Source of the DNA: Halorussus caseinilyticus
Lineage (GTDB): Archaea > Halobacteriota > Halobacteria > Halobacteriales > Haladaptataceae
Assembly (NCBI RefSeq): GCF_029338395.1
Contig: NZ_CP119809.1
Coordinates: forward strand, 1,674,001 to 1,738,000
Direction: 5' to 3'
Length of the DNA: 64,000 bases
The position numbers were made by a program, and so were the translations under genes. Every line of letters starts with the position of its first letter. The first letter of the stretch is position 1. The notes under the pieces are model-generated. The model saw only the letters and a list, made by a program, of their open reading frames with translations. It did not search any database and was not told where the DNA came from. This document shows positions 1 to 8,243 of this stretch, piece by piece.

Positions 1-447
1 GCGCGGGAGGCCGCGACCCGCGAATACGACTACGACGACACCTTCCCGCTCGGCGTAGCGGACGACGGCGACGGAAAGCCCTCGGTCGGCGAGGTCCTGC
101 TCGAACCCACGCGCATCTACACGTACCTGTTGGACCACCTCCGAGAGCGCGAGGTCCACGCCGCGGCCCACGTCACCGGCGGCGGGTGGACCAACCTCGC
201 GCGGATGGGCGACCACCGGTACGAGATTACCGACCCGTTCGACGCCCAGTCGGTCTTCGAGTTCGTCCAGCGCGAGGGCAACGTGGGAGACGAGGAGATG
301 CACCGGACGTTCAACATGGGCACCGGATTCGTGGTCGCGCTTCCGGAGGACGACGCCGAGTCGCTCGCGGACGAGACCGACGGCCGAGTCGTCGGCGAGG
401 TCCGAGAGGGCGACTCAGTGGCGATTCGCGGTCTGGAACTCGACTGA
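1..447 (+). CDS. purM: Phosphoribosylformylglycinamidine cyclo-ligase (AIR synthetase), 3' part only
   Basis: The frame is open from the first base and encodes the C-terminal 148 residues of PurM, which closes FGAM to AIR with ATP in purine synthesis. The conserved C-terminal AIRS motifs are visible: HVTGGGWTNLARM near residues 57-69 and FNMGTGFVVAL near 104-114. The 5' part lies outside the window. An inverted repeat and T-rich tract follow the stop codon. The family assignment is secure from the motifs; nothing can be said about the start or promoter. Confidence 0.9.
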   Translation, partial: AREAATREYDYDDTFPLGVADDGDGKPSVGEVLLEPTRIYTYLLDHLREREVHAAAHVTGGGWTNLARMGDHRYEITDPFDAQSVFEFVQREGNVGDEEMHRTFNMGTGFVVALPEDDAESLADETDGRVVGEVREGDSVAIRGLELD

Positions 448-476
448 GCGGTCGGGTTCGGCACGCGACGAGTTCA

Positions 477-576
477 CCCCGTCCTCGGATTTAAATCCTC
501 GGGCGTTCCGTCGAGGACGGGAATATCGTTCTCTGAGGTTTCTTTATCAACCCTAGAAAATTATTTTTCTTTCTTT
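477..576 (+). terminator. Probable purM terminator: inverted repeat followed by T-rich tract
   Basis: Ten-base arms (CCCGTCCTCG at 478-487, CGAGGACGGG at 512-521) enclose the palindrome GGATTTAAATCC (487-498). A T-rich run follows at 561-576. Archaeal termination relies mainly on such oligo-T tracts. The inner TTTAAA could also act as a TATA box, so the role is inferred. Confidence 0.5.
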
Positions 577-668
577 GGGAACGGGATAGATGTCTCGTTC
601 CACGTCGCGGTCGGAGCGCGCGGGCCGCGGTCGCGGTGCGGAGCGGTGTCGTGACGAACGCAGTGAGT

Positions 669-703
669 CACGGCTCGTGGGAGCGTCGCTCCCACGAGCC
701 GTG
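669..703. repeat. 35-base near-perfect palindrome (17-base arms, 1-base spacer)
   Basis: Seventeen-base arms CACGGCTCGTGGGAGCG and its exact complement flank a single T. It lies about 220 bases before the MscS start with no T-run after it on either strand, so it is not an obvious terminator. It belongs to a set of long perfect GC-rich palindromes found between genes in this window. Confidence 0.7.
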
Positions 704-919
704 GGGCCTTCATCGGTTCCAGCCTGACGCTACTCTTCTAACTCGACTTGAGCAGGAGCTAGCTCCTTCGACTCGAACACGACCAGTCGCTCTTCCAACT
801 CGACTACCGGAGAGAAACCGCCGAACAGAGCGACTTCCGACCCCACGATAATCACCAACCCCCCGCGACCCGACGAACGAACCCCTAACGTTTTGCCAAC
901 CGCGGGAAAGGTTGCTTCC

Positions 920-1858
920 ATGGTCGGTGTCGCGGACGTACTCGACGGAGCAATCGAGACCTTCTGGAGTCTGCCGGGCGCGAGATACGTCGTGGTCACG
1001 CTGATACTCGTCGTCGCGTGGTACGGCAGTCGGTTTCTCATCCGGTTTCTCGGCCGTCCGGTCGCCCGGCGGTTCCAGCGGCCGAGTCTGACCAAGACCG
1101 TCCTCGGCGGGATTCGGGCCATCGTGATGGTGTTCGCGGCGTCGGTGGCCGCCAGTCAACTCGGGTTCAAGCCGGGAGACATCCTGCTGTCGGTGACGGT
1201 GTTCTCCGCGGTCCTCGGTCTGGTCCTCGCGCCCATCATCGGGAGCGTCATCAACGGCCTGTTCCTGCTGGCCGACCAGCCCTACGAAATCGGCGACATG
1301 ATAGAACTCGTGGACCGCGACACGCGGGGGTACGTAGAGGACATCACGCTCCGGTACACCAAGATATTCACGCTCGAAAACACCTTCCTCGTGATTCCGA
1401 ACTCCAACATGCGCGACCGGGACGTTATCAACTACTCCGCCGAGGACACCCGGTCGAGACTCTCGCTGGAACTGCTCGTGACCTACGAGGGGGACCTCGA
1501 CGCGGCCCGCGCCATCATGGAGCGTGCGGCTCGCGAGACCCAAGAAGTCGTGGAGGGCGGCCCGGACATCCGCATTGGGAGCGCGCGCTATCCCTCCGCG
1601 CCCGTCTCCTACATCAAGGAGTACGCCGACCACGGCGTCCTGTTGGACCTGCGCTACTGGGTGAAAGACCCCTACTACGTGCCCCGCGTCCGGTCGAAGA
1701 TTAACGAGCGCATCTGGAGCGAACTCGACGACGCCGACGTGGACATCGCCTACCCCCACCAGCACCTCGTGTTCGACGAGACCAGCGGCACCGCCCGCGT
1801 CGAAGTCGAAGAGAGCCAGCGCCAGCCACGACCCGAGGAGTTCGACCCGCCGGGCTGA
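920..1858 (+). CDS. Small-conductance mechanosensitive channel, MscS family
   Basis: A 312-residue membrane channel that opens under membrane tension and releases solutes on osmotic downshock. Three hydrophobic helices lie at about residues 23-42, 63-80 and 86-115. They are followed by the MscS pore/beta-domain signature (LAPIIGSVINGLFLLADQPYEIGDMIE) and a soluble C-terminal vestibule. The ATG at 920 is preferred over an upstream in-frame TTG because the protein then begins just before the first helix. It stands alone, convergent with the downstream universal stress gene. Confidence 0.9.
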   Translation: MVGVADVLDGAIETFWSLPGARYVVVTLILVVAWYGSRFLIRFLGRPVARRFQRPSLTKTVLGGIRAIVMVFAASVAASQLGFKPGDILLSVTVFSAVLGLVLAPIIGSVINGLFLLADQPYEIGDMIELVDRDTRGYVEDITLRYTKIFTLENTFLVIPNSNMRDRDVINYSAEDTRSRLSLELLVTYEGDLDAARAIMERAARETQEVVEGGPDIRIGSARYPSAPVSYIKEYADHGVLLDLRYWVKDPYYVPRVRSKINERIWSELDDADVDIAYPHQHLVFDETSGTARVEVEESQRQPRPEEFDPPG

Positions 1859-1924
1859 CCCCGACGGGACGGTCCCGTCCGGCAGACTGACCCGGCCGGA
1901 GTCGTCCGACCGGACGACTCCGGC

Positions 1925-2329
1925 CTACTTTTTCCCCACCGTGAGAACTTCGGCGTCGAGTTTCCCGCGGAGGTAGCCCTCGATGTCGGGGTCGGAGGTG
2001 AGTTTCCGGAGCATGCGCCGCCAGCGCCCGGCCTGTTTGTGGCCGATGACAACCACGTCGGCACCCTCGGCCGCGACTTCTTCGAGGATGGTCTCCTCGA
2101 CCAGAAACCCCTCCCGGACGACGTACCGGGCGTTCGACACCCGGCCGAACTCGGCTTCGACCGCGCGCTTGAGTTCCGCACGCGACACCTCTCGCCCCAT
2201 GTGGTAGAGGTTGACGTGCAGGACGGTCAGCGCCGCGTCGCGTTCCTCGGCGACGCGAATCGCCTCCGCGAGCGTCCGTTTGGAGTGGTCGGTCAGCGGG
2301 TAGCGTACCGGGACGACGACGCGAGTCAC
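1925..2329 (-). CDS. Universal stress protein (UspA) family
   Basis: A 134-residue single-domain protein with the UspA alpha/beta fold. It has an N-terminal strand MTRVVVPVRYPL, a central helix rich in charged residues, and the C-terminal strand ADVVVIGHKQAGR. The usual ATP-binding G-2x-G-9x-G-S/T loop is not clear: the region reads GHKQAGRWRRMLRK, so it may be a non-ATP-binding member. It starts 27 bases after the stop of the 5'-nucleotidase gene on the same strand and is probably co-transcribed with it. Confidence 0.8.
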   Translation of the reverse strand: MTRVVVPVRYPLTDHSKRTLAEAIRVAEERDAALTVLHVNLYHMGREVSRAELKRAVEAEFGRVSNARYVVREGFLVEETILEEVAAEGADVVVIGHKQAGRWRRMLRKLTSDPDIEGYLRGKLDAEVLTVGKK

Positions 2330-2356
2330 GTCTCGGCCGACGCCGCCCGGACCCTT

Positions 2357-3742
2357 TTACCTCTCGGTCGCTCGGGGGTCGACCCCGGTCTCGGCGACTC
2401 GCCCCTCGATTTCGGGGTCGACCCCGGTCTCTCGGGCGTACTCGACCAGCACCTCGTACTGGACTCCGGCCGTAGCGACTCGATGGGACTCCCGGAGGGA
2501 GGGAAACTCGTCGTCCGTGTGCAGGACGTAATCTGAAAGCGCGACCGAGTAGGTTCGGTCCGATTCGATGGGGTCGCCGCCGACCCGGACCGACTCGACG
2601 GCGTGGGTCTCGGGGTCCCACGCGATTTCTGCACCGCTGACCTGCGCGTGCCACCAGTCGGACTCCGCGAACCCGAGGTCCGGCCCGGCGGCCCACTCGA
2701 AGGCGTCCCGGAGGGCCACCCCCGGAACCTCCGCGACCACGATACGCTCTTCGAAGGGCGTGACGCTCACGAGGTCCGCGGCGGTAATCTCGCCCGCCAA
2801 GTCGTCGCCGGTCCGGACGCCGCCGCTGTTCTGGAGTCCCACGTCCGCGCCGGTCGTCCACCGGTATGCGTCGGCCACGAGGTTGCCGAGGCGACACTCG
2901 CCGCCGAAGAGGGTCTCCTCCCCGCGGTCGATGGGAGTTTCGACGGTCGCCACCACGTCGTTCAGACCCGTCTCGGCGAGTCGTTCGCGCATGGCCGCGG
3001 CCACGCCCTCGTGGACGGGCGCGTCCGCGACCCGGTGTCGCGTCACGTCGCCAGCGAGGTCCACCTCCAGCACCACCGACCCGCCGTCGCCCGGTCGGGT
3101 GAGCAAAGTGCCGTCGATTCGGTCCCGGCGCTCGGTCGGGACGTGTCCGCCGAGGATGGCGTCGGCCTCGACTTCGCGGGCGAGTTCCTCGTCGCCGCGT
3201 CCGAGGTGCGAGAGGACGACCGAGTAGTCGGCGTCGAGGGCCGCCAGCGCGTCCCGCGCGGCGGCGATGGGGTCCGTGAAGCCGAGCGCGGTCGCGTCGG
3301 GGTTGATGGAGGCGGTTCGCTCGGTCGTGACGCCGACGAACCCGACCGACCCCTCGTCGGTCTCCACGACGGTCGAAGGAACCACGCCCGAATCTCCGGC
3401 GAATCGCGCGCCGGTCTCGGCGTCCGCCCAGACGTTGGCGCTGACCCACGTCTGGGGCGAGTCGGCGACGAGTCGCCGGAGCGAGTCGATGCCGTGGTCG
3501 AACTCGTGGTTGCCGAACGTCTCCACGTCGGGTTCGACCGCCTCGAAGAAGTCCAGCGCCTGCGCGCCGTCCTCAACCAGCGAGAGGACGCCCGGCGAGG
3601 TGTTGTCGCCCGACCCGGCGAGAATAGCGTTTCCGTCGGCCTTCTCGCGCAACTCCCGGAGGAGTCCGGCGAGGCGACCGACGCGCTCGGGGGTGTCGTA
3701 GACGTTCTCCACGTCGGAGTAGTGGACGAGACGGGGAGCCAT
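2357..3742 (-). CDS. 5'-nucleotidase / UshA-like metallophosphoesterase
   Basis: A 461-residue two-domain protein. The N-terminal calcineurin-like metallophosphatase domain (about 1-240) shows SGDN, TFGNHEFDHG and VLSHLGRGD. The C-terminal 5'-nucleotidase specificity domain (about 255-430) has NLVADAYRW and the substrate loop NSGGVRTGD. The first metal motif is HYSDVEN instead of DxH, and the last is GGHVPTE instead of GHxH, so two normal metal ligands look replaced. There is no signal peptide, so it is probably cytoplasmic. It probably hydrolyses nucleotides or related phosphoesters; the exact substrate is unknown. Confidence 0.8.
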   Translation of the reverse strand: MAPRLVHYSDVENVYDTPERVGRLAGLLRELREKADGNAILAGSGDNTSPGVLSLVEDGAQALDFFEAVEPDVETFGNHEFDHGIDSLRRLVADSPQTWVSANVWADAETGARFAGDSGVVPSTVVETDEGSVGFVGVTTERTASINPDATALGFTDPIAAARDALAALDADYSVVLSHLGRGDEELAREVEADAILGGHVPTERRDRIDGTLLTRPGDGGSVVLEVDLAGDVTRHRVADAPVHEGVAAAMRERLAETGLNDVVATVETPIDRGEETLFGGECRLGNLVADAYRWTTGADVGLQNSGGVRTGDDLAGEITAADLVSVTPFEERIVVAEVPGVALRDAFEWAAGPDLGFAESDWWHAQVSGAEIAWDPETHAVESVRVGGDPIESDRTYSVALSDYVLHTDDEFPSLRESHRVATAGVQYEVLVEYARETGVDPEIEGRVAETGVDPRATER

Positions 3743-3833
3743 TTGTTCGGAGTTGCGAGGCGTCGGCTATGACTCCTTCGGCACGGACCGGGAGTCAGCA
3801 CGCCTAAACCCCTCGGGAGTCTACTCGGAGGTG

Positions 3834-4073
3834 ATGGACGCGACCACGACGACCGAGGGACGGACGGTGTACGTCTCGCGCGACGAGGGCGACCGCGGTT
3901 CGAAGGGTCCCTTCTTCGTCGTCTACGGCGACGAGGGCCGCCAGAACCGCTACGGCTACCTCTGTGGAAACTGCGAGCGCATCGACAACGCGATGGACCC
4001 GATGGGCCGCATCGAATGCAACGTCTGCGGGAACGTCCGAAAGCCGACCGAGTGGGACGCGGCCCACGAGTAG
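3834..4073 (+). CDS. Small haloarchaeal zinc-ribbon-like protein (DUF5816-like)
   Basis: A 79-residue protein. Two Cys pairs (CGNC near residue 46 and CNVC near 65) suggest a zinc ribbon. The ATG at 3834 follows a GTG one codon earlier; upstream frame extension lacks coding character. It is divergent from the 5'-nucleotidase gene and heads a run of three small plus-strand genes. The match to DUF5816 is from memory of the family; the function is unknown. Confidence 0.7.
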   Translation: MDATTTTEGRTVYVSRDEGDRGSKGPFFVVYGDEGRQNRYGYLCGNCERIDNAMDPMGRIECNVCGNVRKPTEWDAAHE

Positions 4074-4115
4074 GTCGGCCACTCGACTTTTCCACGCGAT
4101 TCCCGAAGGACTCCC

Positions 4116-4646
4116 ATGACCGACGTACGGGAACACGTGGTCGAGGAACTCGACAGTCACAGCGAGACGCTCACGCTCGAAGAGTTCGTCCAGACGATAG
4201 AGACCCACCACCGCGACGAGGGGAGGGGCATCGACCGGGAGTTGCTCGCGGAATACGCCGACGCCGTGTACTTCGACGTGGACCTCGACGCGGTGGACGA
4301 GCGACTGACAGACAGCGACGAGTGGGAGGCGGGCGGGCGGTTCTACGACCTCGGCGACCGAATCAGCGCCTATCCGCTCGACTGGCACGAGACCGTCTCG
4401 GACACCCACGACATCCGCGACGTTATCGAGGTAATTCAGGCCGAAGTCACCGAACCCGAGGGCGACCGGCAGGAAGCGGTCACGGAGGAACGGGGCGTGC
4501 CCCAACCGAAAGTGATTCGCGTGGCCGAGACCGTCGCGGGCATCGAGAAGTCCGACACCGAGAAGCGGATAAAGGAGCTACGGAAAAACGGCGAAATCGA
4601 AGCGTTCGCAACTCAACATCGAGACCCGACGCTCAGAGTTCCGTAA
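4116..4646 (+). CDS. Haloarchaeal conserved protein of unknown function
   Basis: A 176-residue acidic soluble protein that I do not recognise. The C-terminal third (about residues 130-170, VIRVAETVAGIEKSDTEKRI then KELRKNGEIEAF) resembles a winged-helix half and may contact nucleic acid or another protein; this is inference. The start ATG fits the expected codon pattern. It lies 42 bases after the small zinc-ribbon gene on the same strand. Confidence 0.7.
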   Translation: MTDVREHVVEELDSHSETLTLEEFVQTIETHHRDEGRGIDRELLAEYADAVYFDVDLDAVDERLTDSDEWEAGGRFYDLGDRISAYPLDWHETVSDTHDIRDVIEVIQAEVTEPEGDRQEAVTEERGVPQPKVIRVAETVAGIEKSDTEKRIKELRKNGEIEAFATQHRDPTLRVP

Positions 4647-4689
4647 TCGCAGGAAAGTTTATTACCTCTTGCGTGGTACCCTCACTCGG

Positions 4690-5010
4690 ATGGCCACTGT
4701 TAGCACACCGCCCATCGACCACGCCAAGACGATTTTTGCCGACTTGGGATACAACGTCTCCGGCGACGGCGAGGAGTTCCGGGCCGAACGAAAGTGGCGA
4801 GTCGTCCGCGTCACCGCCGTAACCGATTCCGACGACACGCCAGACGACGGCGACCTTCGATGTTTCGTCACGTGGGACGACGACGCGTCGGAACTCCGGA
4901 ATCGACTCCGACGGACCGACCCCGAGTACGAGTGGGCGATAATCGGCGTTCGAGACGGCGGCGACTACGAGGTCTTTCGCGCGCCACCGAGCGTACGGAC
5001 TGCGGTCTAA
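4690..5010 (+). CDS. Haloarchaeal conserved small protein of unknown function
   Basis: A 106-residue acidic protein. It begins MATVSTPPIDHAKTIFADLG and contains a compact alpha/beta stretch (RKWRVVRVTAV, DLRCFVTWDD, YEWAIIGVRD). Homologues are, as I recall, confined to haloarchaea (a DUF7116-type family). The ATG at 4690 is chosen over an in-frame TTG at 4669. The function is unknown. Confidence 0.7.
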   Translation: MATVSTPPIDHAKTIFADLGYNVSGDGEEFRAERKWRVVRVTAVTDSDDTPDDGDLRCFVTWDDDASELRNRLRRTDPEYEWAIIGVRDGGDYEVFRAPPSVRTAV

Positions 5011-5091
5011 CTTCGTTTCCACGCAGAATCGTCGGCGCGCCGGTTCCCGGCGCGCCGCTTCGCTCGACTTCCGATTTTTCGACTCTCTGTC

Positions 5092-6282
5092 CTACTGTTC
5101 GCCTAGGTTCCGAGCAGTCGCGGCGAGACCCGCCTCCACGTCCACGTCGGCACCTTGTTCGGAGAGTGCGTCACCGAGTGCGGCCATCAGGTACGAGACG
5201 GTCTCGGCGCGGGCCGAGTAGCCCATGCAACCGATGCGGAAGATTTCGCCGTCCAAGTCGCCCAGACCAGTGGCGATTTCGAGGTCGTACTGGTCTAAGA
5301 GGTAGTCGGTCACGTCGGTATCGGTCACGCCGTCGGGGACGCGGACGGCGTTGAGACTCGGCAACCAGTAGTCGTCGGGCGCGTTCATCTCGACGCCCAT
5401 CGCCTCGACGCCCGCCTTCAGCGCGCCCGCTACCTCGCGGTGGCGCTCCCACCGGTTCTCGATGCCCTCCTCGGCGACGAGGCGGAGGGCCTCCCGGAGC
5501 GCGTAGACGTTCGTGATGGGCGCGGTGTGGTGGTACGACCGGTCGTCGCCCCAGTAGCCTTCGAGCAGCGAGAGGTCGAGGTACCACGACCGGGCGTCCT
5601 CCTCGCGCGAGAGAACTTTCTCCATCGCGCGGTCGTTGAGCGTCAGCGGTGCCGCGCCGGGCGGACACGACAGGCACTTCTGCGGTCCGGCGTAGGCCAC
5701 GTCAATGGCCCAGTCGTCCACCTTCAACTCGACACCGCCGAGCGACGTGACGGTATCGGCAATCACGAGGGCGTCGTGGTCGTGGGCCGCGTCGGTGAGT
5801 TCGGCCACGTCGGGTTGGAGGACGCCGGTACTGGTCTCGGCGTGGACGAACCCGAACACGTCGGGTTGGTGTTCGGCCATCGCGTCGGCAACGTCGGCGG
5901 GGTCTAAGGGTTCGCCCCACGGCGCATCGACGTGGACGACTTCGCCGCCCGCGCGGGTCGCCATCTCCGCCATCCGGCCGCCGAAGTAGCCGTTGGTCGG
6001 GACCAGCATCGTGTCGCCCGGTTCCACGACGTTGCCGATTGCGGCCTCCATCGCGGCCGACCCGGTTCCGGAGACCGGAATCGTCCACTGGTTGTCGGTC
6101 CGGAACGTGTACCGCAGGAGGTCTTGGACCTCGTTCATGATTTCGATGAACGAGGGGTCGAGGTGGCCGACCAGCGGCGTACTCATCGCGCGAAGCACTC
6201 GCGGGTGGACCTCGCTCGGTCCGGGCCCCATGAGCGTTCTGTCCGGCGGTGTCAACTCGCCAACGTCCGGTTTCTCCACCAT
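5092..6282 (-). CDS. Class V aminotransferase (alanine-glyoxylate / serine-pyruvate type)
   Basis: A 396-residue PLP enzyme of aminotransferase class V, fold type I. Visible motifs are LMGPGPSEVHPRVLRAM near the start, GTGSAAMEAAIGN for cofactor phosphate binding, the PLP-binding aspartate in ADTVTSLGG, and the Schiff-base lysine in AGPQKCLSCPPG. It probably moves the amino group of serine or alanine to glyoxylate or pyruvate. The ATG at 6282 (MVEKPDVGEL) is preferred to an upstream one at 6342 because alignment to the family starts there. Monocistronic. Confidence 0.85.
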   Translation of the reverse strand: MVEKPDVGELTPPDRTLMGPGPSEVHPRVLRAMSTPLVGHLDPSFIEIMNEVQDLLRYTFRTDNQWTIPVSGTGSAAMEAAIGNVVEPGDTMLVPTNGYFGGRMAEMATRAGGEVVHVDAPWGEPLDPADVADAMAEHQPDVFGFVHAETSTGVLQPDVAELTDAAHDHDALVIADTVTSLGGVELKVDDWAIDVAYAGPQKCLSCPPGAAPLTLNDRAMEKVLSREEDARSWYLDLSLLEGYWGDDRSYHHTAPITNVYALREALRLVAEEGIENRWERHREVAGALKAGVEAMGVEMNAPDDYWLPSLNAVRVPDGVTDTDVTDYLLDQYDLEIATGLGDLDGEIFRIGCMGYSARAETVSYLMAALGDALSEQGADVDVEAGLAATARNLGEQ

Positions 6283-6955
6283 GTCGCGTGGTATCGGTCC
6301 CGGACGACTTAAAAAGTTCCACCCGATACCCGGCGTTATCACCGCGTTGTCGGGACGTGCCGCCGGACGTAACGCGGCGTTGACCTGCTCGGAGTCTCTG
6401 GGCGTCGGGGAAACACGTCGTTGGACGGACTGAACGGACGAAACGGTCGCACCGGTTTATTCGGCTGTCCGGCCTACGAGATAACGCCCCGACGGACGCG
6501 ACGGGGGCGCGTTCGGCGGGCGAGAATTTCGAAAACGGCACGACCGGACCTGCGGGGGACCGCTACGCGGGGGGACCGACGAACGGCCACGAGCGCGCGC
6601 ACGAGGGTCGGACTAAACGGGGGAGGTTGGTTCGACCCCGTGCGGGCACGACTGGAGGACGGCCGATTCGCGGCCCACACCCGCTCGCGCGGCGACCCGA
6701 GCCGTCTTTGGAGTGTTTCCGACCGACCCCGGCAGACGACGACACCACTGCCGGGGGCCGATTTTCACCGCTTTCGACGGCGACCGTTAGACAATCGTAG
6801 AGGATTCTTTCACATACATCTCGAAACGTCTAAGAACTATTATTGTTTGTCTAGGACTATCGAACGTTGCTCGAACGGGCGACGGTCCACCGACTCCGAG
6901 ACCGTGGTCTCGCCGGAAGGAAACCGTTTTTCGCCCGCGTTCCGAACCCTCTCCC
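6283..6955. other. Intergenic region between the aminotransferase and hisD genes
   Basis: This 673-base stretch has no gene I can support. The GC-rich part (6480-6780) has long open frames without haloarchaeal amino-acid bias. An AT-rich block at about 6806-6860 contains a TTATTGTTTGTCTAGG-like sequence and probably carries regulatory sites; a related sequence occurs near 15138 and 29159. Confidence 0.5.
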
Positions 6956-8230
6956 ATGAACGTTCGAAAGGTGGCGGACCTCCGGCCCGACGACCGGCGG
7001 GCGCTGTTCGACCGCGACGCGGGCATCGAGGCGGTACGCGACGACGTGCGCGACATCATCGGTCGCGTCCGCGAGGAGGGCGACGTGGCCGTCCGGGAGT
7101 TCTGCGAGGAGTTCGACGGCGTGTCGGTCGGCAACCTCGACGTGACCGACGAGGCCGAACGCGCCTACGACGAGATAGACGACGACGTGCGCGAGTCGAT
7201 AGAGTCCGCGGCCGAGAACGTCCGGGAGTTCCACGAGGCCCAACTCCCCGACGACTGGCGACGGGAGTTCTCCGAGGGCCGCGAGTTGGGGCGGCGCTTC
7301 CGACCCCTCGAACGCGTCGGCGTCTACGTCCCCGGCGGGGCCGCGGCCTACCCCTCCAGCGCGCTGATGGGCGTGATTCCCGCGAAGGTCGCTGGCGTCG
7401 AACAGGTCGCGGTGGCGACCCCGCCCGCCGAGGAGATGAACCCCGTGACGCTGGCCGCGATTCACGTCGCGGGCGCGGACCGCGTGTTCAACGTCGGCGG
7501 CGCGCAGGCCGTCGCCGCCCTCGCCTACGGTACCGAGCAAATCGACTGCGTGCAGAAAATCGTCGGTCCCGGAAACAAGTGGGTCACGGCCGCGAAAGCC
7601 GAGGTGCGTGGCGACGTGACTATCGACTTCCTCGCAGGACCGAGCGAAGTCCTCGTTCTCGCCGACGAGACGGCCAACCCCGCGTTCGTCGCTTCCGACC
7701 TCGTGGCGCAGGCCGAACACGACTCCGACGCCTCGGTGGTCGCCGTGACTCACCACGAAGAGACCGCCGAGGAAATCGCCGAGGAAGTCGAGACGCAGGT
7801 CGAGAACCGCGAACGCGCCGACATCGCACGCGAGGCGCTCGAAAGCGACGCCAGCGGCGTCCTGCTGGCCCGGTCGCCGAGCGAGGCGGTCCTGTTCGCC
7901 GAGGAGTACGCCGCCGAACACCTCTCGATTCAGGCCGACGACGACGAGGCGATTTTAGACCGCATCGACAGCGCCGGGAGCGTCTTCCTCGGCCCGTACA
8001 CTCCGGTCGCGGCGGGCGACTACGCCAGCGGAACGAACCACGTCCTGCCGACCACCGGACTGGCGAAGCTCACCGGCGGCCTGTCGGTCGATACCTTCCT
8101 GCGGGAGACCACGGTCCAGCGACTTGACCGGGAGGCCCTCTCGGACCTCGGCGACACCGTCACCACCCTCGCGGAGGCCGAGGGCTTGGAGGCCCACGCC
8201 GAGAGCGTCCGCAAGCGCTTCGAGGACTGA
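6956..8230 (+). CDS. hisD: Histidinol dehydrogenase
   Basis: A 424-residue enzyme that oxidises L-histidinol to L-histidine with two NAD+, the last step of histidine synthesis. Family motifs are present in order: ERVGVYVPGGAAAYPSS, NVGGAQAVAALAYGTE, KIVGPGNKWVTAAK, AGPSEVLVLADE and DLVAQAEHDSDA, the last carrying zinc and catalytic residues. Length is typical. It is not in a his operon here, which is usual for haloarchaea. The stop is 13 bases from the end of a convergent gene. Confidence 0.95.
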   Translation: MNVRKVADLRPDDRRALFDRDAGIEAVRDDVRDIIGRVREEGDVAVREFCEEFDGVSVGNLDVTDEAERAYDEIDDDVRESIESAAENVREFHEAQLPDDWRREFSEGRELGRRFRPLERVGVYVPGGAAAYPSSALMGVIPAKVAGVEQVAVATPPAEEMNPVTLAAIHVAGADRVFNVGGAQAVAALAYGTEQIDCVQKIVGPGNKWVTAAKAEVRGDVTIDFLAGPSEVLVLADETANPAFVASDLVAQAEHDSDASVVAVTHHEETAEEIAEEVETQVENRERADIAREALESDASGVLLARSPSEAVLFAEEYAAEHLSIQADDDEAILDRIDSAGSVFLGPYTPVAAGDYASGTNHVLPTTGLAKLTGGLSVDTFLRETTVQRLDREALSDLGDTVTTLAEAEGLEAHAESVRKRFED

Positions 8231-8243
8231 GGGCCGAACCGCC

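Larger units (their letters stand above)
448..919. other. Intergenic stretch between purM and the MscS gene
   Basis: This 472-base stretch has no convincing gene. It holds the likely purM terminator (477-576) and a 35-base perfect palindrome (669-703). The codon pattern of the short open frames here does not look haloarchaeal. Confidence 0.6.

Noticed and set aside
1701-3449. Minus-strand frame of 582 codons over the 5'-nucleotidase region
   Set aside because: Very high Arg content and no motifs. The 5'-nucleotidase frame on the same strand covers the region with clear family motifs.
6421-8127. Plus-strand frame of 568 codons over the intergenic region and hisD
   Set aside because: Arg/Pro-rich composition without haloarchaeal acidity. 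hisD lies in another frame with intact motifs.
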